A DNA stretch of 64,000 bases from DATKMK01 sp035541895. Its GTDB lineage: Bacteria > Desulfobacterota > Binatia > HRBIN30 > JACQVA1. The translations under genes and the position numbers were made by a program. The stretch lies in NCBI GenBank assembly GCA_035541895.1, contig DATKMK010000012.1:56200-120199 (forward strand), given 5' to 3'. The notes under the pieces are model-generated. The model searched no databases and had not been told where the DNA came from. It worked only from the letters and a program-made list of their open reading frames with translations. This document shows, in pieces, positions 40,952 through 50,686 of the stretch. The stretch's first letter is position 1. The number at the start of each line of letters is the position of its first letter.

Positions 40952-43612
40952 GTGCGTGTTCAGGCGCTCGGGCGAGTAACCCTTCCGACGATCTTGCTAT
41001 TGATCGCGACGGCAGCGTTGGCGAAGGCTCAGACGGTCACCGTGTCGCCGACTGCGGTCACGGTACCGGTTGGGGCCGATCGACGACTCACGGCGTATGT
41101 GAACGGCGTCGCCAGCTCGGCGGTGACCTGGTCGGTCAACGGGATCGTGGGCGGCAACTCGATCGTCGGCTTCATCGATGGCACGGGCAAGTACACTGCA
41201 CCCAACACGCCACCCGCAGGCTGGAGCGTGACGGCGACCGCGCGAAGCGCCGCCAATCCGACGCGCTCCGGATCGTGCGTCATCACCGTGCGCTACCCGA
41301 CGCCGGTGCTCGCTGCGCTCAGCCCGAGTCCGTTACCGATCGGCGCGTTCACTTTGCAGGTGATAGGGAGCGGTTTCGTCCGCGGTGCCAACGTGCGGTG
41401 GAACGGAACGCCACTGGCGACCACGTTCAAATCGTCCACGTTGCTGACGGCCAGCGGCACCGCCTTGCAGATCGGCTGGGTGAACATCGCCGTGGCGAAC
41501 CCAGGCCCAGCAGCCGTTTCAGCCGCGATGCCTTTGAGCGTCGCACCACGCCCCACGGCCACTCGCCCTCCGACTCGGATCGCCAACGCGACACGCACCC
41601 CGAGCGTGACGGTCACGCGCACGTCCATACCGGAAGCGACATGGACCCGAACCGCGACTCGCAGCTCGACACCCGAGGCGACATGGACCCCGACGATGGT
41701 GCGTACGTCGACGCCGGAAGCGACGTCGACGGGGACGCCGACCCGCACGTTTACGCCGGGAGCAACCGCGACCGCGACCATGCCTCGCACTGCGACGGCC
41801 AGTTCGACGGCGACGCCGACGCGTGCGGCTACGGAGCTGACGGCAACGCCACCCTCGACTCGCAATCCCACGATTGCGAAATCGCCCACCGCAGGGGTGA
41901 CCGTCACTCCGAATATCGTTGTGAGTGTGGCCCCCGCCAGCGGCACCGTGCAGACCGGCGCGTCGCTGCAATTTCAAGCGACCGTTAGCGGCAGCGCCAA
42001 CCAGGCCGTCAGTTGGAGCGTCAACAACATCGCCGGCGGCGATCCCACCAGCGGCACAATCGACGGCACCGGTCTCTACCGCGCACCGGCGACCGCGCCG
42101 CCGACTGGGTCAGTGACCATCACGGCGACCAGCGCGGCGAACGGCACGTCGCTGGGGAGCGCGCTCATCACCATTCAAGATCCGCTGGCCATCACCTACG
42201 GACGTTTCTTGGATCAGGCGACCTTCGGGCCGACGCAGGCGTTGACCGCGCATCTGGCGCAGATCGGCATCCCCGCGTTCATCAATGAGCAGTTCGCGAT
42301 GCCGGAGTCGCCATGGCCGCCGCTCGACACCGCGCAACGATCGGATGCGGTCGACGCGTTCTTCGGCAACGCGCTCGCCGGTCAGGACCAACTACGGCAG
42401 CGGATCATCTTCGCGCTCAGCGAGATCATCGTCGAGGCGATGAACAAGAACACCAACGGCGACGAGATCGTCCCATGGCTGCAACTGCTCAGTCGCAACG
42501 CGTTCGCCAACTACCGGACGCTGCTCAAGGAAATCACGCTCGATGCGTCGATGGGCAAGTATCTCGATCTCGCTAACAGCGGTGTGATGGGAGGCGCGGC
42601 CAACGAGAACTTCCCGCGCGAAGTCATGCAACTGTTCTCCATCGGCCTGTACCAACTCAATCTCGACGGCTCGGTGCAAGTCGACGCGCAAGGTGTGCCG
42701 ATCGGTACCTACACCCAGACCGACGTGCAGCAACTCGCGAAAGCGCTGACCGGCTGGACGTACGGCAACGCTACCGGGGCCGCGCCCAGTTCCGGCAACT
42801 ACAACTACTATCCGGGTCCAATGCTGCCGGTGGGGTCGAAACACAACACCCAGGCTAAAGTGATTCTCGGCCAATCGCTGCCGGCCAACCAAAGCCCGCA
42901 GCAGGACCTGGACGGCGCCATCAACATCATCTTCAATCATCCCAACGTCGGGCCATTTCTGGCCACGCGACTGATTCGTGCGCTGGTCACCAGCAATCCG
43001 AGCCCGGCGTACGTCGCGCGTGTTGCCACGGCGTTCAACGACAACGGCGCCGGCATCCGCGGCGACATGCAGGCGGTCATTCGCGCCATCTTGCTCGACG
43101 CCGAAGCGCGTAACGACACGCCGCCGCCGATCTTCGGGCGGTTGCGCACGCCGATGCAGCACACCATCGCGCTGGCGCGCGCGCTCGGGCTCAATCTTGG
43201 TGCGGCATCGCAGTTTGCCTACCTGTTCTACAATATGAACGAGGGCCTGCTCGATGCCGCATCCGTCTTCGGACATTACTCGCCGACCTACCGCATCCCG
43301 AAGACGAGTCTCTTCGGACCGGAGTTCCAGATCTATTCGGCGAGCGACGCGATCAACCGGGCCAACTTGTTCTACTGGTTCATGTACAGCCCCTGGCCGA
43401 TCAACCCCGTGTTGCAGCCGTTCGTTGCGCTCGCGGCGAATCCGGCAGCGCTGGTGAACGCGGTCGACAATGCGCTGCTCTTCGGGCGCATGACGCAGTC
43501 GACCCGCACCGCCCTGCTCAACGCGATTCCCGCGATGCCCGACAACAACGCGCGAGTGCTGACGGCGCTCTATCTCACGGCGACATCGGGCGAATACTTG
43601 GTGCAGCGATGA
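40952..43612 (+). CDS. secreted DUF1800 protein with Ig-like domains
   Basis: 886 residues from GTG 40952 (GGGAGAG upstream). A signal peptide (about 1-26, ending ALAKAQ), then an Ig-like Big domain (30-110), an IPT/TIG-like domain (118-200), a Thr/Pro-rich linker (200-325), another Big domain (327-410) and DUF1800 (about 415-886), with YGRFLDQATFGPT, NFPREVMQLFSIGLYQL and RLIRALVTSNPSP. DUF1800 and DUF1501 genes are almost always adjacent, as here (4-base overlap). Their shared role is unknown; the proteins are exported and may bind polymers. Confidence 0.87.
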   Translation: MRVQALGRVTLPTILLLIATAALAKAQTVTVSPTAVTVPVGADRRLTAYVNGVASSAVTWSVNGIVGGNSIVGFIDGTGKYTAPNTPPAGWSVTATARSAANPTRSGSCVITVRYPTPVLAALSPSPLPIGAFTLQVIGSGFVRGANVRWNGTPLATTFKSSTLLTASGTALQIGWVNIAVANPGPAAVSAAMPLSVAPRPTATRPPTRIANATRTPSVTVTRTSIPEATWTRTATRSSTPEATWTPTMVRTSTPEATSTGTPTRTFTPGATATATMPRTATASSTATPTRAATELTATPPSTRNPTIAKSPTAGVTVTPNIVVSVAPASGTVQTGASLQFQATVSGSANQAVSWSVNNIAGGDPTSGTIDGTGLYRAPATAPPTGSVTITATSAANGTSLGSALITIQDPLAITYGRFLDQATFGPTQALTAHLAQIGIPAFINEQFAMPESPWPPLDTAQRSDAVDAFFGNALAGQDQLRQRIIFALSEIIVEAMNKNTNGDEIVPWLQLLSRNAFANYRTLLKEITLDASMGKYLDLANSGVMGGAANENFPREVMQLFSIGLYQLNLDGSVQVDAQGVPIGTYTQTDVQQLAKALTGWTYGNATGAAPSSGNYNYYPGPMLPVGSKHNTQAKVILGQSLPANQSPQQDLDGAINIIFNHPNVGPFLATRLIRALVTSNPSPAYVARVATAFNDNGAGIRGDMQAVIRAILLDAEARNDTPPPIFGRLRTPMQHTIALARALGLNLGAASQFAYLFYNMNEGLLDAASVFGHYSPTYRIPKTSLFGPEFQIYSASDAINRANLFYWFMYSPWPINPVLQPFVALAANPAALVNAVDNALLFGRMTQSTRTALLNAIPAMPDNNARVLTALYLTATSGEYLVQR
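41550..41915 (+). repeat. Thr/Pro-rich low-complexity coding repeat
   Basis: Within the DUF1800 protein, about 120 residues are mainly Thr, Pro, Ala, Arg and Ser, with recurrent units such as STPEATWTPT, STPEATSTGTPTRT and TPGATATATMPRTA. The same period shows in the DNA as repeated acgccggaagcgac-type blocks. Such linkers space surface domains away from the membrane and may be glycosylated. Confidence 0.8.
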
Positions 43613-45012
43613 AGCCGCGGACGCGGGCGAGGGATGCCATGAACGGCGAATGCAGGATCTCGCGCAGAAAATTTCTCCACCTGAGTGCGAGCACGGGCAT
43701 GCTCCTCGGCCTCAGCCGCTTCGATTGGGCACACGCCGCGACTACCGCCGACTACAAAGCGCTGGTGTGTCTCTTCATGTTCGGCGGCAACGACGGGCAC
43801 AACTTGCTCGTGCCGCTCAACGGCACGCAGTACAACGCCTACGTGGCGGCGCGCGGCGCCTTGGCGCTGCCGCAGAATCAGTTGCTGCCGATCACCGACG
43901 CGGCGCAAGGATCGTTCGGATTACACTACGCGATGCCGGAGATGCAGGCGCTCTACAATCAGGGCCAGCTCGCGATTTTGGCCAACGTCGGCATGCTGGT
44001 CCAGCCGACCTCGTACGCGCAATCGATCGCGTCCGGCTTCCCACTGCCGTTGAATCTGCGCTCGCACGCTGACCAGGTGGTGCAGATGCAGACCGGCGTG
44101 CCCAATGCCAGCGGCAGCACCGGATGGGGCGGCCGCGCGCTCGATCTGATGGAATCTGCATACGCCTACAACGCGACCACCGGTTTCCCGGTGTCGATCT
44201 CGATGAACAGCCCGGCGTTGTTCTGCGCCGGCGCAATCGTGCGCAACGTCAGCCTGCAGCCGGGCAACTATCTCGATCAAGACGCCATGAGCCTGTGGCC
44301 GGCATCGGCCGCGCAGGCCCGCGCGGCCGCGCAAGCGCAGATCGTCTCGGCCACCAACGGCAACGCGATGGTCGACTCCGCCAACAAGGTCATGGCGGAT
44401 GCGCTGGCGCTCAATCCGTTGCTGCAGTCGGCCGCCGGGGCGGTCGCATTTCAGAAGCCGTTTCCCGCCACCGCGCTCGGCAGCCAACTGCAGGACATCG
44501 CGCGCATGATCAGCCTCAATGCCCAGCTCAACGTCGGACGGCAAGTGTTCTTCTGCAGTCTCGGCGGATTCGACACCCACAGTGGTGAGTCGTATCAACA
44601 GTGGGACCTGCTCCAGCAGGTCAGCCAAGCGCTCGACGCCTTCTACGCCGCCACCGTGCAGCTCGGCGTCGCCAATCAGGTCACCGCGTTTACGTTGTCG
44701 GACTTCGGCCGCACGCTGCAGCCGAGCGGCTCGGGCAGCGATCACGGCTGGGGCAACCACCACGTGATTCTCGGCGGTGCGGTGCAAGGCGGCCACGTCT
44801 ACGGCATTGTTCCGCTGATGACCAACTACGCCAACTTCAACGCCTCGCGCGACGACTACGCCGACAGCCGCGGCGTCATGCTGCCGGGCGTCTCGCTGTC
44901 GCAGTACGGCGCGACGCTGGCGAAGTGGTTCGGCGCCGCCGACGGCGATCTCGACGGACTGTTCCCGACGCTCGCGAACTTCTCGGTGCGCAACCTCGGC
45001 TTCATGGCGTAG
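43609..45012 (+). CDS. DUF1501 protein with twin-arginine signal
   Basis: 467 residues. The N terminus has the Tat motif SRRKFLHLSASTG (about residues 19-31), so it is exported folded. LVCLFMFGGNDGHNLLVPL opens the DUF1501 domain. Then GFDTHSGESYQQWDLL, TLSDFGRTLQPSGSGSDHGWGN and HHVILGG give conserved Asp/His positions like those of sulfatase/alkaline-phosphatase superfamily metal sites. Function is unproven. It overlaps the DUF1800 gene by 4 bases and is expected to work with it. Confidence 0.88.
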   Translation: MKPRTRARDAMNGECRISRRKFLHLSASTGMLLGLSRFDWAHAATTADYKALVCLFMFGGNDGHNLLVPLNGTQYNAYVAARGALALPQNQLLPITDAAQGSFGLHYAMPEMQALYNQGQLAILANVGMLVQPTSYAQSIASGFPLPLNLRSHADQVVQMQTGVPNASGSTGWGGRALDLMESAYAYNATTGFPVSISMNSPALFCAGAIVRNVSLQPGNYLDQDAMSLWPASAAQARAAAQAQIVSATNGNAMVDSANKVMADALALNPLLQSAAGAVAFQKPFPATALGSQLQDIARMISLNAQLNVGRQVFFCSLGGFDTHSGESYQQWDLLQQVSQALDAFYAATVQLGVANQVTAFTLSDFGRTLQPSGSGSDHGWGNHHVILGGAVQGGHVYGIVPLMTNYANFNASRDDYADSRGVMLPGVSLSQYGATLAKWFGAADGDLDGLFPTLANFSVRNLGFMA

Positions 45013-45092
45013 CGCGGAGCGCCACCACCGACGGCGACAGGCGCGTTCACCTCCCGCGATCCGAGCTATGCAGGTTGCCTCAGTTGCGGCGC

Positions 45093-45575
45093 CTAGGCGT
45101 ACATGATGCGGGTGATCCAATCGGCGACCATGGCGGGCTTCGACTCACCCTCGATCTCGACCGTCATCGTCCGCGTCGTCTGAATCCACGCACCCTTCAA
45201 CTCTACGTTCGTCAGCGTACTGCGCGCGCGGATGCGGCTGTTCACTTTTACGGGGCTGACGAAGCGCACCTTCTCGAAACCGTAGTTGACGCCCATGACG
45301 ATGCCGGCGTAGCGCGCCGGATCGCCCTTGGGAATCGACGTGTCGAGATGGGTCAGCATTGAGAGGGTGAGAAACCCGTGCGCGATGGTGGTGCCGAACG
45401 GCGTCGCCTTGGCCGCCTCGGGATCGACGTGGATGAACTGATGATCAATCGTGACGTCCGCGAACTGATTGATCCGGTTTTGGTCGACCGTGAACCACTC
45501 TCCAACACCTTCTTCCTTCCCAACGGAAGACTGGAACAGTGCGAATGCCTTCTCTGCGTTTGTGCTCATAGTCAC
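45093..45575 (-). CDS. MaoC-family hydratase/dehydratase
   Basis: 160 residues. Hot-dog fold with the hydratase-2 motif QFADVTIDHQFIHVDPEAA, giving the catalytic Asp and His, and FGTTIAHGFLTLSML. This is the classic (R)-specific enoyl-CoA hydratase pattern (PhaJ/MaoC). It hydrates trans-2-enoyl-CoA. Single gene; the large catabolic block on the same strand begins about 2.2 kb away. It is the only stand-alone PhaJ-like enzyme in the window outside that block, and so the nearest candidate for a dehydratase, but far from the KS operon. Confidence 0.9.
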   Translation of the reverse strand: MTMSTNAEKAFALFQSSVGKEEGVGEWFTVDQNRINQFADVTIDHQFIHVDPEAAKATPFGTTIAHGFLTLSMLTHLDTSIPKGDPARYAGIVMGVNYGFEKVRFVSPVKVNSRIRARSTLTNVELKGAWIQTTRTMTVEIEGESKPAMVADWITRIMYA

Positions 45576-45685
45576 GCAAACCTACAGCCAGGGCAATGAT
45601 CTGTCCAGGCGGGTCGGTCGTCAGGATGTTCTGCAGTCCCGCCGAGTTGACAGCAAAAGGCGTTGCAGCGATACGACCGAGGCAC

Positions 45686-47034
45686 ATGGCGCGCACCGAA
45701 ACCGTCACCGTCGTCTTCACCGACCTCGTCGGCTCTATGAGCGCGCCCTCGCCGTACTCGAGCCGCGCGATCAGGACGGCAGGCGGCTGCGGTGCGACCT
45801 CCTGCTCGCCCTCGGTGACGCGCAGCGGCGCGCAGGGAACCCGAGCTATCGCGAGACGGTCGCCCAGGCCGTCGACGTGGCGCGCGCGCTGGGAGATGGC
45901 GAGCACCTCGCCCGCGCCGCGCTCGCGAGCGCCCGCCCGGGCGGTTTCATGGCGAGCGCGAACGCCGTTGATCACGAGCTGCTCGCCTTATTCGAGGAGG
46001 CGGCCGCGGGGCTCGGTGAGGTGGACAGCCTGCTGCGGGCGCGCCTCCTGGGGCAGCTCGCGGTAGAGCTGGTCTACACCTCGCAAGACGAGCGGCGCGA
46101 TGCGCTTTCGCGCGAGGCGATCGCGATCGCGCGGCGCCTAAGCGACCCCCTCGGCCTCGCACAAGTGCTCATCTTGAGGCTGATCGCCTTCAACAATCCC
46201 TTCACCCTCACCGAACGGCTCGATTTCTCGGCCGAGCTGGCCGTCCAAGCGGAAGCGCTCGGCAGCAGCGAGCTCGCCTGGCATGCATCATTCCATCGAG
46301 CCGGCGCCCTTCTCGAATCGGGCGACGTTAGCGCCGCGGAGCGCGCCCTCGCAGAGCTCGAACGCCTCGCCGGCGAGCTGCGGCAACCGTTCTACTCGTG
46401 GTTTGCTCGTACCGGTCGGACGATGCTCGCGGTAATGCGCGGCGCGCCTGATGGAGAAGTGCAGGTGTTCGAGACTTTCGATCTGGGGACAGCCGGGGGA
46501 CAACCCGACGCAGCCCAGGCGTTCGGCGCCCAAATGTTCAATGTTCGACACAACCAGGGCCGGCTGGCCGAGCTCGTCGATGCGCTTCATGCCAATGTCG
46601 AAGCACAGCCGCACGTGCCCGCATGGCGGGCGGCCTTGGCGATGGCTTGCACCGAAACAGACCAGCTCGCGGAGGCTCGCTCACAGCTGGACGGTTGCCG
46701 AGCGAGCGGTTTCGGCCATCCACTCAACTGGTCGTGGACGAGCTACATGGTTTGCCTTACAGCGGTGATCGATGAGCTCGGCGACCGGGACGCGGCGGCG
46801 GCGTTGTACGGCGCCCTCGATAGCGTCAGCAAACAGCAGGATGTGCTTGCCGTGGTGCGCACGCGCCGCGCCTGGGCCGCGATGCTCCTCGACCGCAACG
46901 CCCCCGGCGACGCCATCCGCGCCCGCGATCTCATCGCCGCCGGCCGCGCCGAGGCCGAGCAGCTCGGCATGGCGCGCGAGCTGGTGCGGTTTGAGCGGTT
47001 GGAAGCTAAACTGGCGGCACTCGCCGCTTCCTAG
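45686..47034 (+). pseudogene. internally deleted class III cyclase/TPR regulator
   Basis: The 5' end reads MARTETVTVVFTDLVGS, the beginning of a class III adenylate/guanylate cyclase domain (ATG 45686). At about 45737 the frame changes and the sequence jumps to LYERALAVLEPRDQDG, the middle of a C-terminal TPR-like array. That array continues in the second frame to 47034 (RETVAQAVDVARALGDG, SREAIAIARRLSDPLG and many helical pairs). The rest of the cyclase domain and the AAA ATPase domain of this known architecture are missing, about 1.5-2 kb if the parent was typical. The remaining TPR part is well kept (about 430 codons open), so the loss may be recent. Confidence 0.75.
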
Positions 47035-47050
47035 CAAGAAGCGTCTGGTA

Positions 47051-47079
47051 TTGCGATCGTGTCAGAAGTGAGTTACCAT
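47051..47079 (+). promoter_or_regulatory. candidate promoter of the antitoxin-toxin pair
   Basis: TTGCGA (47051-47056), 17-base spacer, TACCAT (47074-47079). Four of six matches in each box, ending 7 bases before the antitoxin ATG at 47087. This would make the message leaderless or nearly so. Weak support only. Confidence 0.3.
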
Positions 47080-47086
47080 CTCGACC

Positions 47087-47314
47087 ATGAAAGGCATCTC
47101 GATCAAACTCCCCGAGGCGACGCTGCGGCGACTCAAGGATGAGGCTCGGGAAACCGGCCGAAGCATCGCCGCACTGGTCCGCGAACGCATCGAGGCGGCT
47201 CCAGAGCCAAGCGGCCGGTCGGTCTACGCCCTCGCGGCTGATCTTGCAGGCTGTGTCGCAGGCTCAAGAAGGTCTGCGACAAACCAGCGACGCAAATTTC
47301 GCCGAACGCAATGA
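47087..47314 (+). CDS. ribbon-helix-helix antitoxin
   Basis: 75 residues. KGISIKLPEATLRRLKDEA then GRSIAALVRERIEAA is the CopG/RHH strand-helix-helix pattern, with a basic tail that could wrap the toxin. It would bind DNA as a dimer and repress its own promoter (known for the family). Overlaps the PIN toxin gene by 4 bases (ATGA), the standard order for VapBC-type pairs. Confidence 0.85.
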   Translation: MKGISIKLPEATLRRLKDEARETGRSIAALVRERIEAAPEPSGRSVYALAADLAGCVAGSRRSATNQRRKFRRTQ

Positions 47315-47721
47315 CGATCGGCGACACGGGGCCGCTCGTCGCGTTTCTCAATCGCCGCGACCCGTATCACACTTGGGCGGTTGCGCTGATGAAGCAAGTG
47401 TCGTCTCCGATCCTGACGTGTGAGCCGGTCATGACCGAGGTCGCGTACTTTCTCCGTGAGGATGGCGTTGCGGTGGATTCGCTCTTCCAGCTTCTCGAGC
47501 GCGGCGCGCTCCGCCTGGAATTCGACATGTCTGCACACTGGCCGCGCATCCGAACGTTGATGGCGCGCTATCATCGGATGGATCTGGCCGATGCTTCGAT
47601 CGTCGTGATGACGGAGCTGAACCCCCGTTGCCAAGTCCTCACCGTTGACCGTGAGGACTTCACCGTCTACCGCCGCAACGATCGCCAAGTCATCGACTTC
47701 GTGGCGCCACCGAAGCGGTGA
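47311..47721 (+). CDS. PIN-domain toxin (VapC-like)
   Basis: 136 residues. All four acidic ligands of a PIN ribonuclease are recognisable: Asp5 (IGDTGPLVAFL), Glu in CEPVMTEVAYFL, Asp in MDLADASIV and Asp in LTVDREDF. VapC-like toxins cleave tRNA or rRNA until bound by their antitoxin. In contrast with the DUF433/DUF5615 pair at 38697, this pair looks intact and probably functional. Confidence 0.88.
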   Translation: MTIGDTGPLVAFLNRRDPYHTWAVALMKQVSSPILTCEPVMTEVAYFLREDGVAVDSLFQLLERGALRLEFDMSAHWPRIRTLMARYHRMDLADASIVVMTELNPRCQVLTVDREDFTVYRRNDRQVIDFVAPPKR

Positions 47722-47804
47722 CAAGTTCGCTAGCTGCTGAAGAACCCTTCGCCCATCACCTATCACGACACCGTACGACTCGGCACACCCGCACCCGGGC
47801 GTGA

Positions 47805-49043
47805 TCAATTCCCGAAATCCCAGCTCTCGCCGTCGTGATAACGCTTGAGTACGTTCTTCGCGATCAGGATCCGGTGCACTTCGTCCGGGCCGTCGGCGAG
47901 GCGTAGCGTCCGCGCACCTTGGTACATGCCAGCCAGCGGTAGATCGCCGGACACGCCCGCGGCGCCCCACACTTGAATGGCGCGGTCGACCACGCGCTCG
48001 TAGGCAGCGGGGACGAAGATCTTGATGGCCGAGATGTCGGTGCGTGGATCGCCGCCGCCGTCCATCTTTTCGGCGCAATGGATCGTCATCAGACGCGCCG
48101 CCTGAATGTCGATGTACGAGTCGGCGATGAAGCCCTGGATGAACTGCTTGGTTTCGAGCTTGCCGCCGTGCACCTCGCGCATGGTGGCGCGCTCGACCAT
48201 CAAGTCGAAGGCGCGCCACATCTGCCCGATCGAGTTCATGCAGTGATAGACGCGGCCGGCCCCGAGCCGATCCTGCGCCGCCTGATGACCCGACCCGGTC
48301 CGGCCGAGTTGGTTTTCGAGCGGCACTCGCACGTCGTCGTACGTGATCTCGCAGTGATCGGTCTCGCGCCCCCAGACTTCGATGCCCCGGACGATCCGAA
48401 GCCCAGGCGTGTCCTTGGGCACGATGATCTGCGTCATCCGGCCGTTGTCACTGCCACTGCCTTCCGTGCGGCACATCACAATCAGGAAGTCGGCGCGGAA
48501 GCCGTTCGACGTGAACCACTTGTGCCCGTTGATCACCCACTGATCGCCGTCGCGGCGCGCGGTGGTCTTGATCGAGCGGGGATCCGATCCGGCCGAGTCG
48601 GGCTCGGTCATTGAGAAGCCGGACTCCATCTTGCCTTCAGTGAGCGGCACCAGCCACTTTTTCTTCTGCTCCTCGGTGCCGTACTTGAGGAGGATTTGCT
48701 GATTCCCCGAGTTGGGCGCGACCACGCCGAAGAGCGCCGCGGCGCCCATGCTGTAGGCGAGGACCTCGTTCATGTACGCGTGTTCGAGGAAGCCGAGACC
48801 CGAGCCGCCGTACTCCGGCGGCAGATGCGGCGCCCACAGGCCGGCTTGCTTGACCTTCTGCTTGATCGAATCGCGCAACTCGCGCCCGGTGCGCCGTTCG
48901 TCGTCCGTCGCGCCGGTGCGATAGCCGGCCCAGAGTTTGCGCTCGTTGGGCAGGATGTCACGGTTGACGATCCTGGCCGTGAGATCGCGAATGTCGTTGA
49001 TACGCGCATTGAGTGTCGGGATCGGCTTCACATTCATGGGCAT
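47805..49043 (-). CDS. acyl-CoA dehydrogenase (ACAD10/11-like ending)
   Basis: 412 residues. GGAGG lies 7 bases before ATG 49043. The FAD/substrate motifs GFSMTEPDSAGSDPRSI and WVINGHKWFTSNG are typical. The C-terminal GAAGVSGDLPLAGMYQGA and RLADGPDEVHR are the ACAD10/11-like type. It forms the 2,3-double bond of an acyl-CoA, passing electrons to ETF. It is the last gene of the seven-gene minus-strand block and 37 bases after the Ltp2-like gene, so a role in the same degradation pathway is likely. Confidence 0.92.
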   Translation of the reverse strand: MPMNVKPIPTLNARINDIRDLTARIVNRDILPNERKLWAGYRTGATDDERRTGRELRDSIKQKVKQAGLWAPHLPPEYGGSGLGFLEHAYMNEVLAYSMGAAALFGVVAPNSGNQQILLKYGTEEQKKKWLVPLTEGKMESGFSMTEPDSAGSDPRSIKTTARRDGDQWVINGHKWFTSNGFRADFLIVMCRTEGSGSDNGRMTQIIVPKDTPGLRIVRGIEVWGRETDHCEITYDDVRVPLENQLGRTGSGHQAAQDRLGAGRVYHCMNSIGQMWRAFDLMVERATMREVHGGKLETKQFIQGFIADSYIDIQAARLMTIHCAEKMDGGGDPRTDISAIKIFVPAAYERVVDRAIQVWGAAGVSGDLPLAGMYQGARTLRLADGPDEVHRILIAKNVLKRYHDGESWDFGN

Positions 49044-49079
49044 GGCAAACCTCCGGTTAACGCTCGTGCGGATCGGTCC

Positions 49080-50249
49080 TCAGGCACGCCCGAGGATCAA
49101 TCCACTGGTCGGACATCCGGTTCCCGCGGTGACCAATACGTGGTCGACGCGATTCACTTGGTTACACGACGTGCCGCGGATTTGACGCACCGCTTCGGCG
49201 ATCCCGTTCATCCCATGGATGTACGCCTCGCCCAGCAATCCACCGCTCGTGTTGATCGGGAGCTGACCTCCAATCGAGAGGTTCTCGATGGTCGCGAAGT
49301 CTTTCGCTTCGCCGCGCTTGCAGAACCCGAGCTCCTCCAACTGCACGAGGACAAACGGCGTGAAATGATCGTAGAGAAACGCGGTCTGAATGTCCGCGGG
49401 AGTCAAGCCGGATTCGGCCCATAGTTTCTTCGCGACGATGCCCATCTCTGGCAGGCCGGTGATGGCGTCGCGATAATAGCTCGTCATCAACTCGCCGTCA
49501 TCGGCCGCACCTTGTGCCGCCGCGACGACTACCGCGGGAGTCTGGCGCAAATCGCGGGCGCGCTCGGGCGTGGTCACGACCAGTGCGACGCCGCCGTCGC
49601 TCTCTTGGCAACAGTCAAGCAATCGCAGCACCGGCTCGACGATCCATTTCGAATTCTGGTGCTCTTCGAGCGTGATCGGGCGTTGGTAGAACCACGCGGC
49701 GGGATTGTTCGCCGCGTGCTTGCGGTCGACGACCGAGATGCGGCCGAAGTGCTCGTTGGTGACGCCGTACTCGTGCATGTAGCGGCGCGCGTTCAGCGCG
49801 ACCCACGCCGCGGGCGACAGCAGGCCGTACGGCCCGTACCAGTCGAGCCACGGCGGCAGCATCGTCGCCGACGCCATCGCGGTGCCACCGTAACGCATGC
49901 CGGAGCGTTCGTTGAAGGCGCGATAGCACACGACGACGTCGGCGGCACCGGTGGCGATCGCCATCGCCGCCTGCATGACGACGGCACACGCGGCGCCCCC
50001 GCCGAACGGAACGCGCGAGAACAGGCTCAGCATCGGAATGCCGAGATTGCGCGCCACCTCGGTCTCCTCGCTGGAATCCATCGAAAAGGTCACCAGCCCG
50101 TCGACGTCGCGCGGCGCGAGACCGGCATCGTCGAGCGCGGCCTTGGTTGCTTCGCAGGCGAGCTGCAACTCGCTGCGTCCCGACGCCTTGGAAAACTCGG
50201 TCTGGCCGATGCCGACGATCGCGGCGCGATTGCGGAGCGAGCGGCTCAT
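49080..50249 (-). CDS. thiolase-fold protein, Ltp2/SCP-x-like
   Basis: 389 residues. N-terminal AAIVGIGQTEFSKASGRS, then FGGGAACAVVMQAAMAIATG, and later NTSGGLLGEAYIHGMNGIAEA, with a Tyr where thiolases have the catalytic His loop. This is the pattern of lipid-transfer-protein-type thiolases such as mycobacterial Ltp2, a retro-aldolase rather than a true thiolase. Ltp2 needs a DUF35 partner protein to be stable and active. A DUF35 gene is two genes upstream, so a complex is expected. Overlaps the MaoC gene by 4 bases. Confidence 0.87.
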   Translation of the reverse strand: MSRSLRNRAAIVGIGQTEFSKASGRSELQLACEATKAALDDAGLAPRDVDGLVTFSMDSSEETEVARNLGIPMLSLFSRVPFGGGAACAVVMQAAMAIATGAADVVVCYRAFNERSGMRYGGTAMASATMLPPWLDWYGPYGLLSPAAWVALNARRYMHEYGVTNEHFGRISVVDRKHAANNPAAWFYQRPITLEEHQNSKWIVEPVLRLLDCCQESDGGVALVVTTPERARDLRQTPAVVVAAAQGAADDGELMTSYYRDAITGLPEMGIVAKKLWAESGLTPADIQTAFLYDHFTPFVLVQLEELGFCKRGEAKDFATIENLSIGGQLPINTSGGLLGEAYIHGMNGIAEAVRQIRGTSCNQVNRVDHVLVTAGTGCPTSGLILGRA

Positions 50250-50686
50250 GCGCCCACCTTCGCCACAGGCAGTCCGAGCACTGCGGTGCCCGATACGTGA
50301 TCGCCCTGATCGTTGGTCGCACGGAACTCGACCTCGACGATCCCTTCCCCGTCAATCTGCGACTTGCCGGTGACCGTGCCAGTGTATTCGAGCTTCGAGT
50401 TCGCGTACGCCGGCACGCCGAGACGGATCGCGATCTTGCGCACCATCGCTTCCGGTCCAGCCCAGTCGGTCAAGAATCGGCTGCACAGGCCGTTGTCGGT
50501 CATGATGTTCATGAAGATGTTCGGCGAGCCTTGCGAGTTGGCGTAGTCGCGATCGTGATGCACCGGCATGAAGTCGCGCGTCGCGATCGCGCCGGCGACC
50601 ACCACCGTGGCGGTTACGTCGATCGTCATCGGGGTGAGCTGGTCGCCAATACGGACCTTGTCCCAGTTGAGAGTGGTCTTCGTCAT
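50246..50686 (-). CDS. MaoC-like dehydratase (ChsH1-like)
   Basis: 146 residues, single hot-dog domain. VVAGAIATRDFMPVHHDRDYANSQG contains the Asp/His catalytic pattern, followed by NIFMNIMTDNGLCSRFLTDW. In the igr operon of mycobacteria, ChsH1 is a small MaoC that pairs with ChsH2 to hydrate a steroid side-chain enoyl-CoA. The position between the DUF35 gene and the Ltp2-like gene (4-base overlap with the latter, 1-base with the former) matches such a partner. Confidence 0.87.
   Translation of the reverse strand: MTKTTLNWDKVRIGDQLTPMTIDVTATVVVAGAIATRDFMPVHHDRDYANSQGSPNIFMNIMTDNGLCSRFLTDWAGPEAMVRKIAIRLGVPAYANSKLEYTGTVTGKSQIDGEGIVEVEFRATNDQGDHVSGTAVLGLPVAKVGA

Noticed and set aside
41550..41915. 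CRISPR or DNA-level tandem array
   Set aside because: The repeats are in frame with Thr/Pro-rich linker codons of the DUF1800 protein and have irregular lengths and no spacers.
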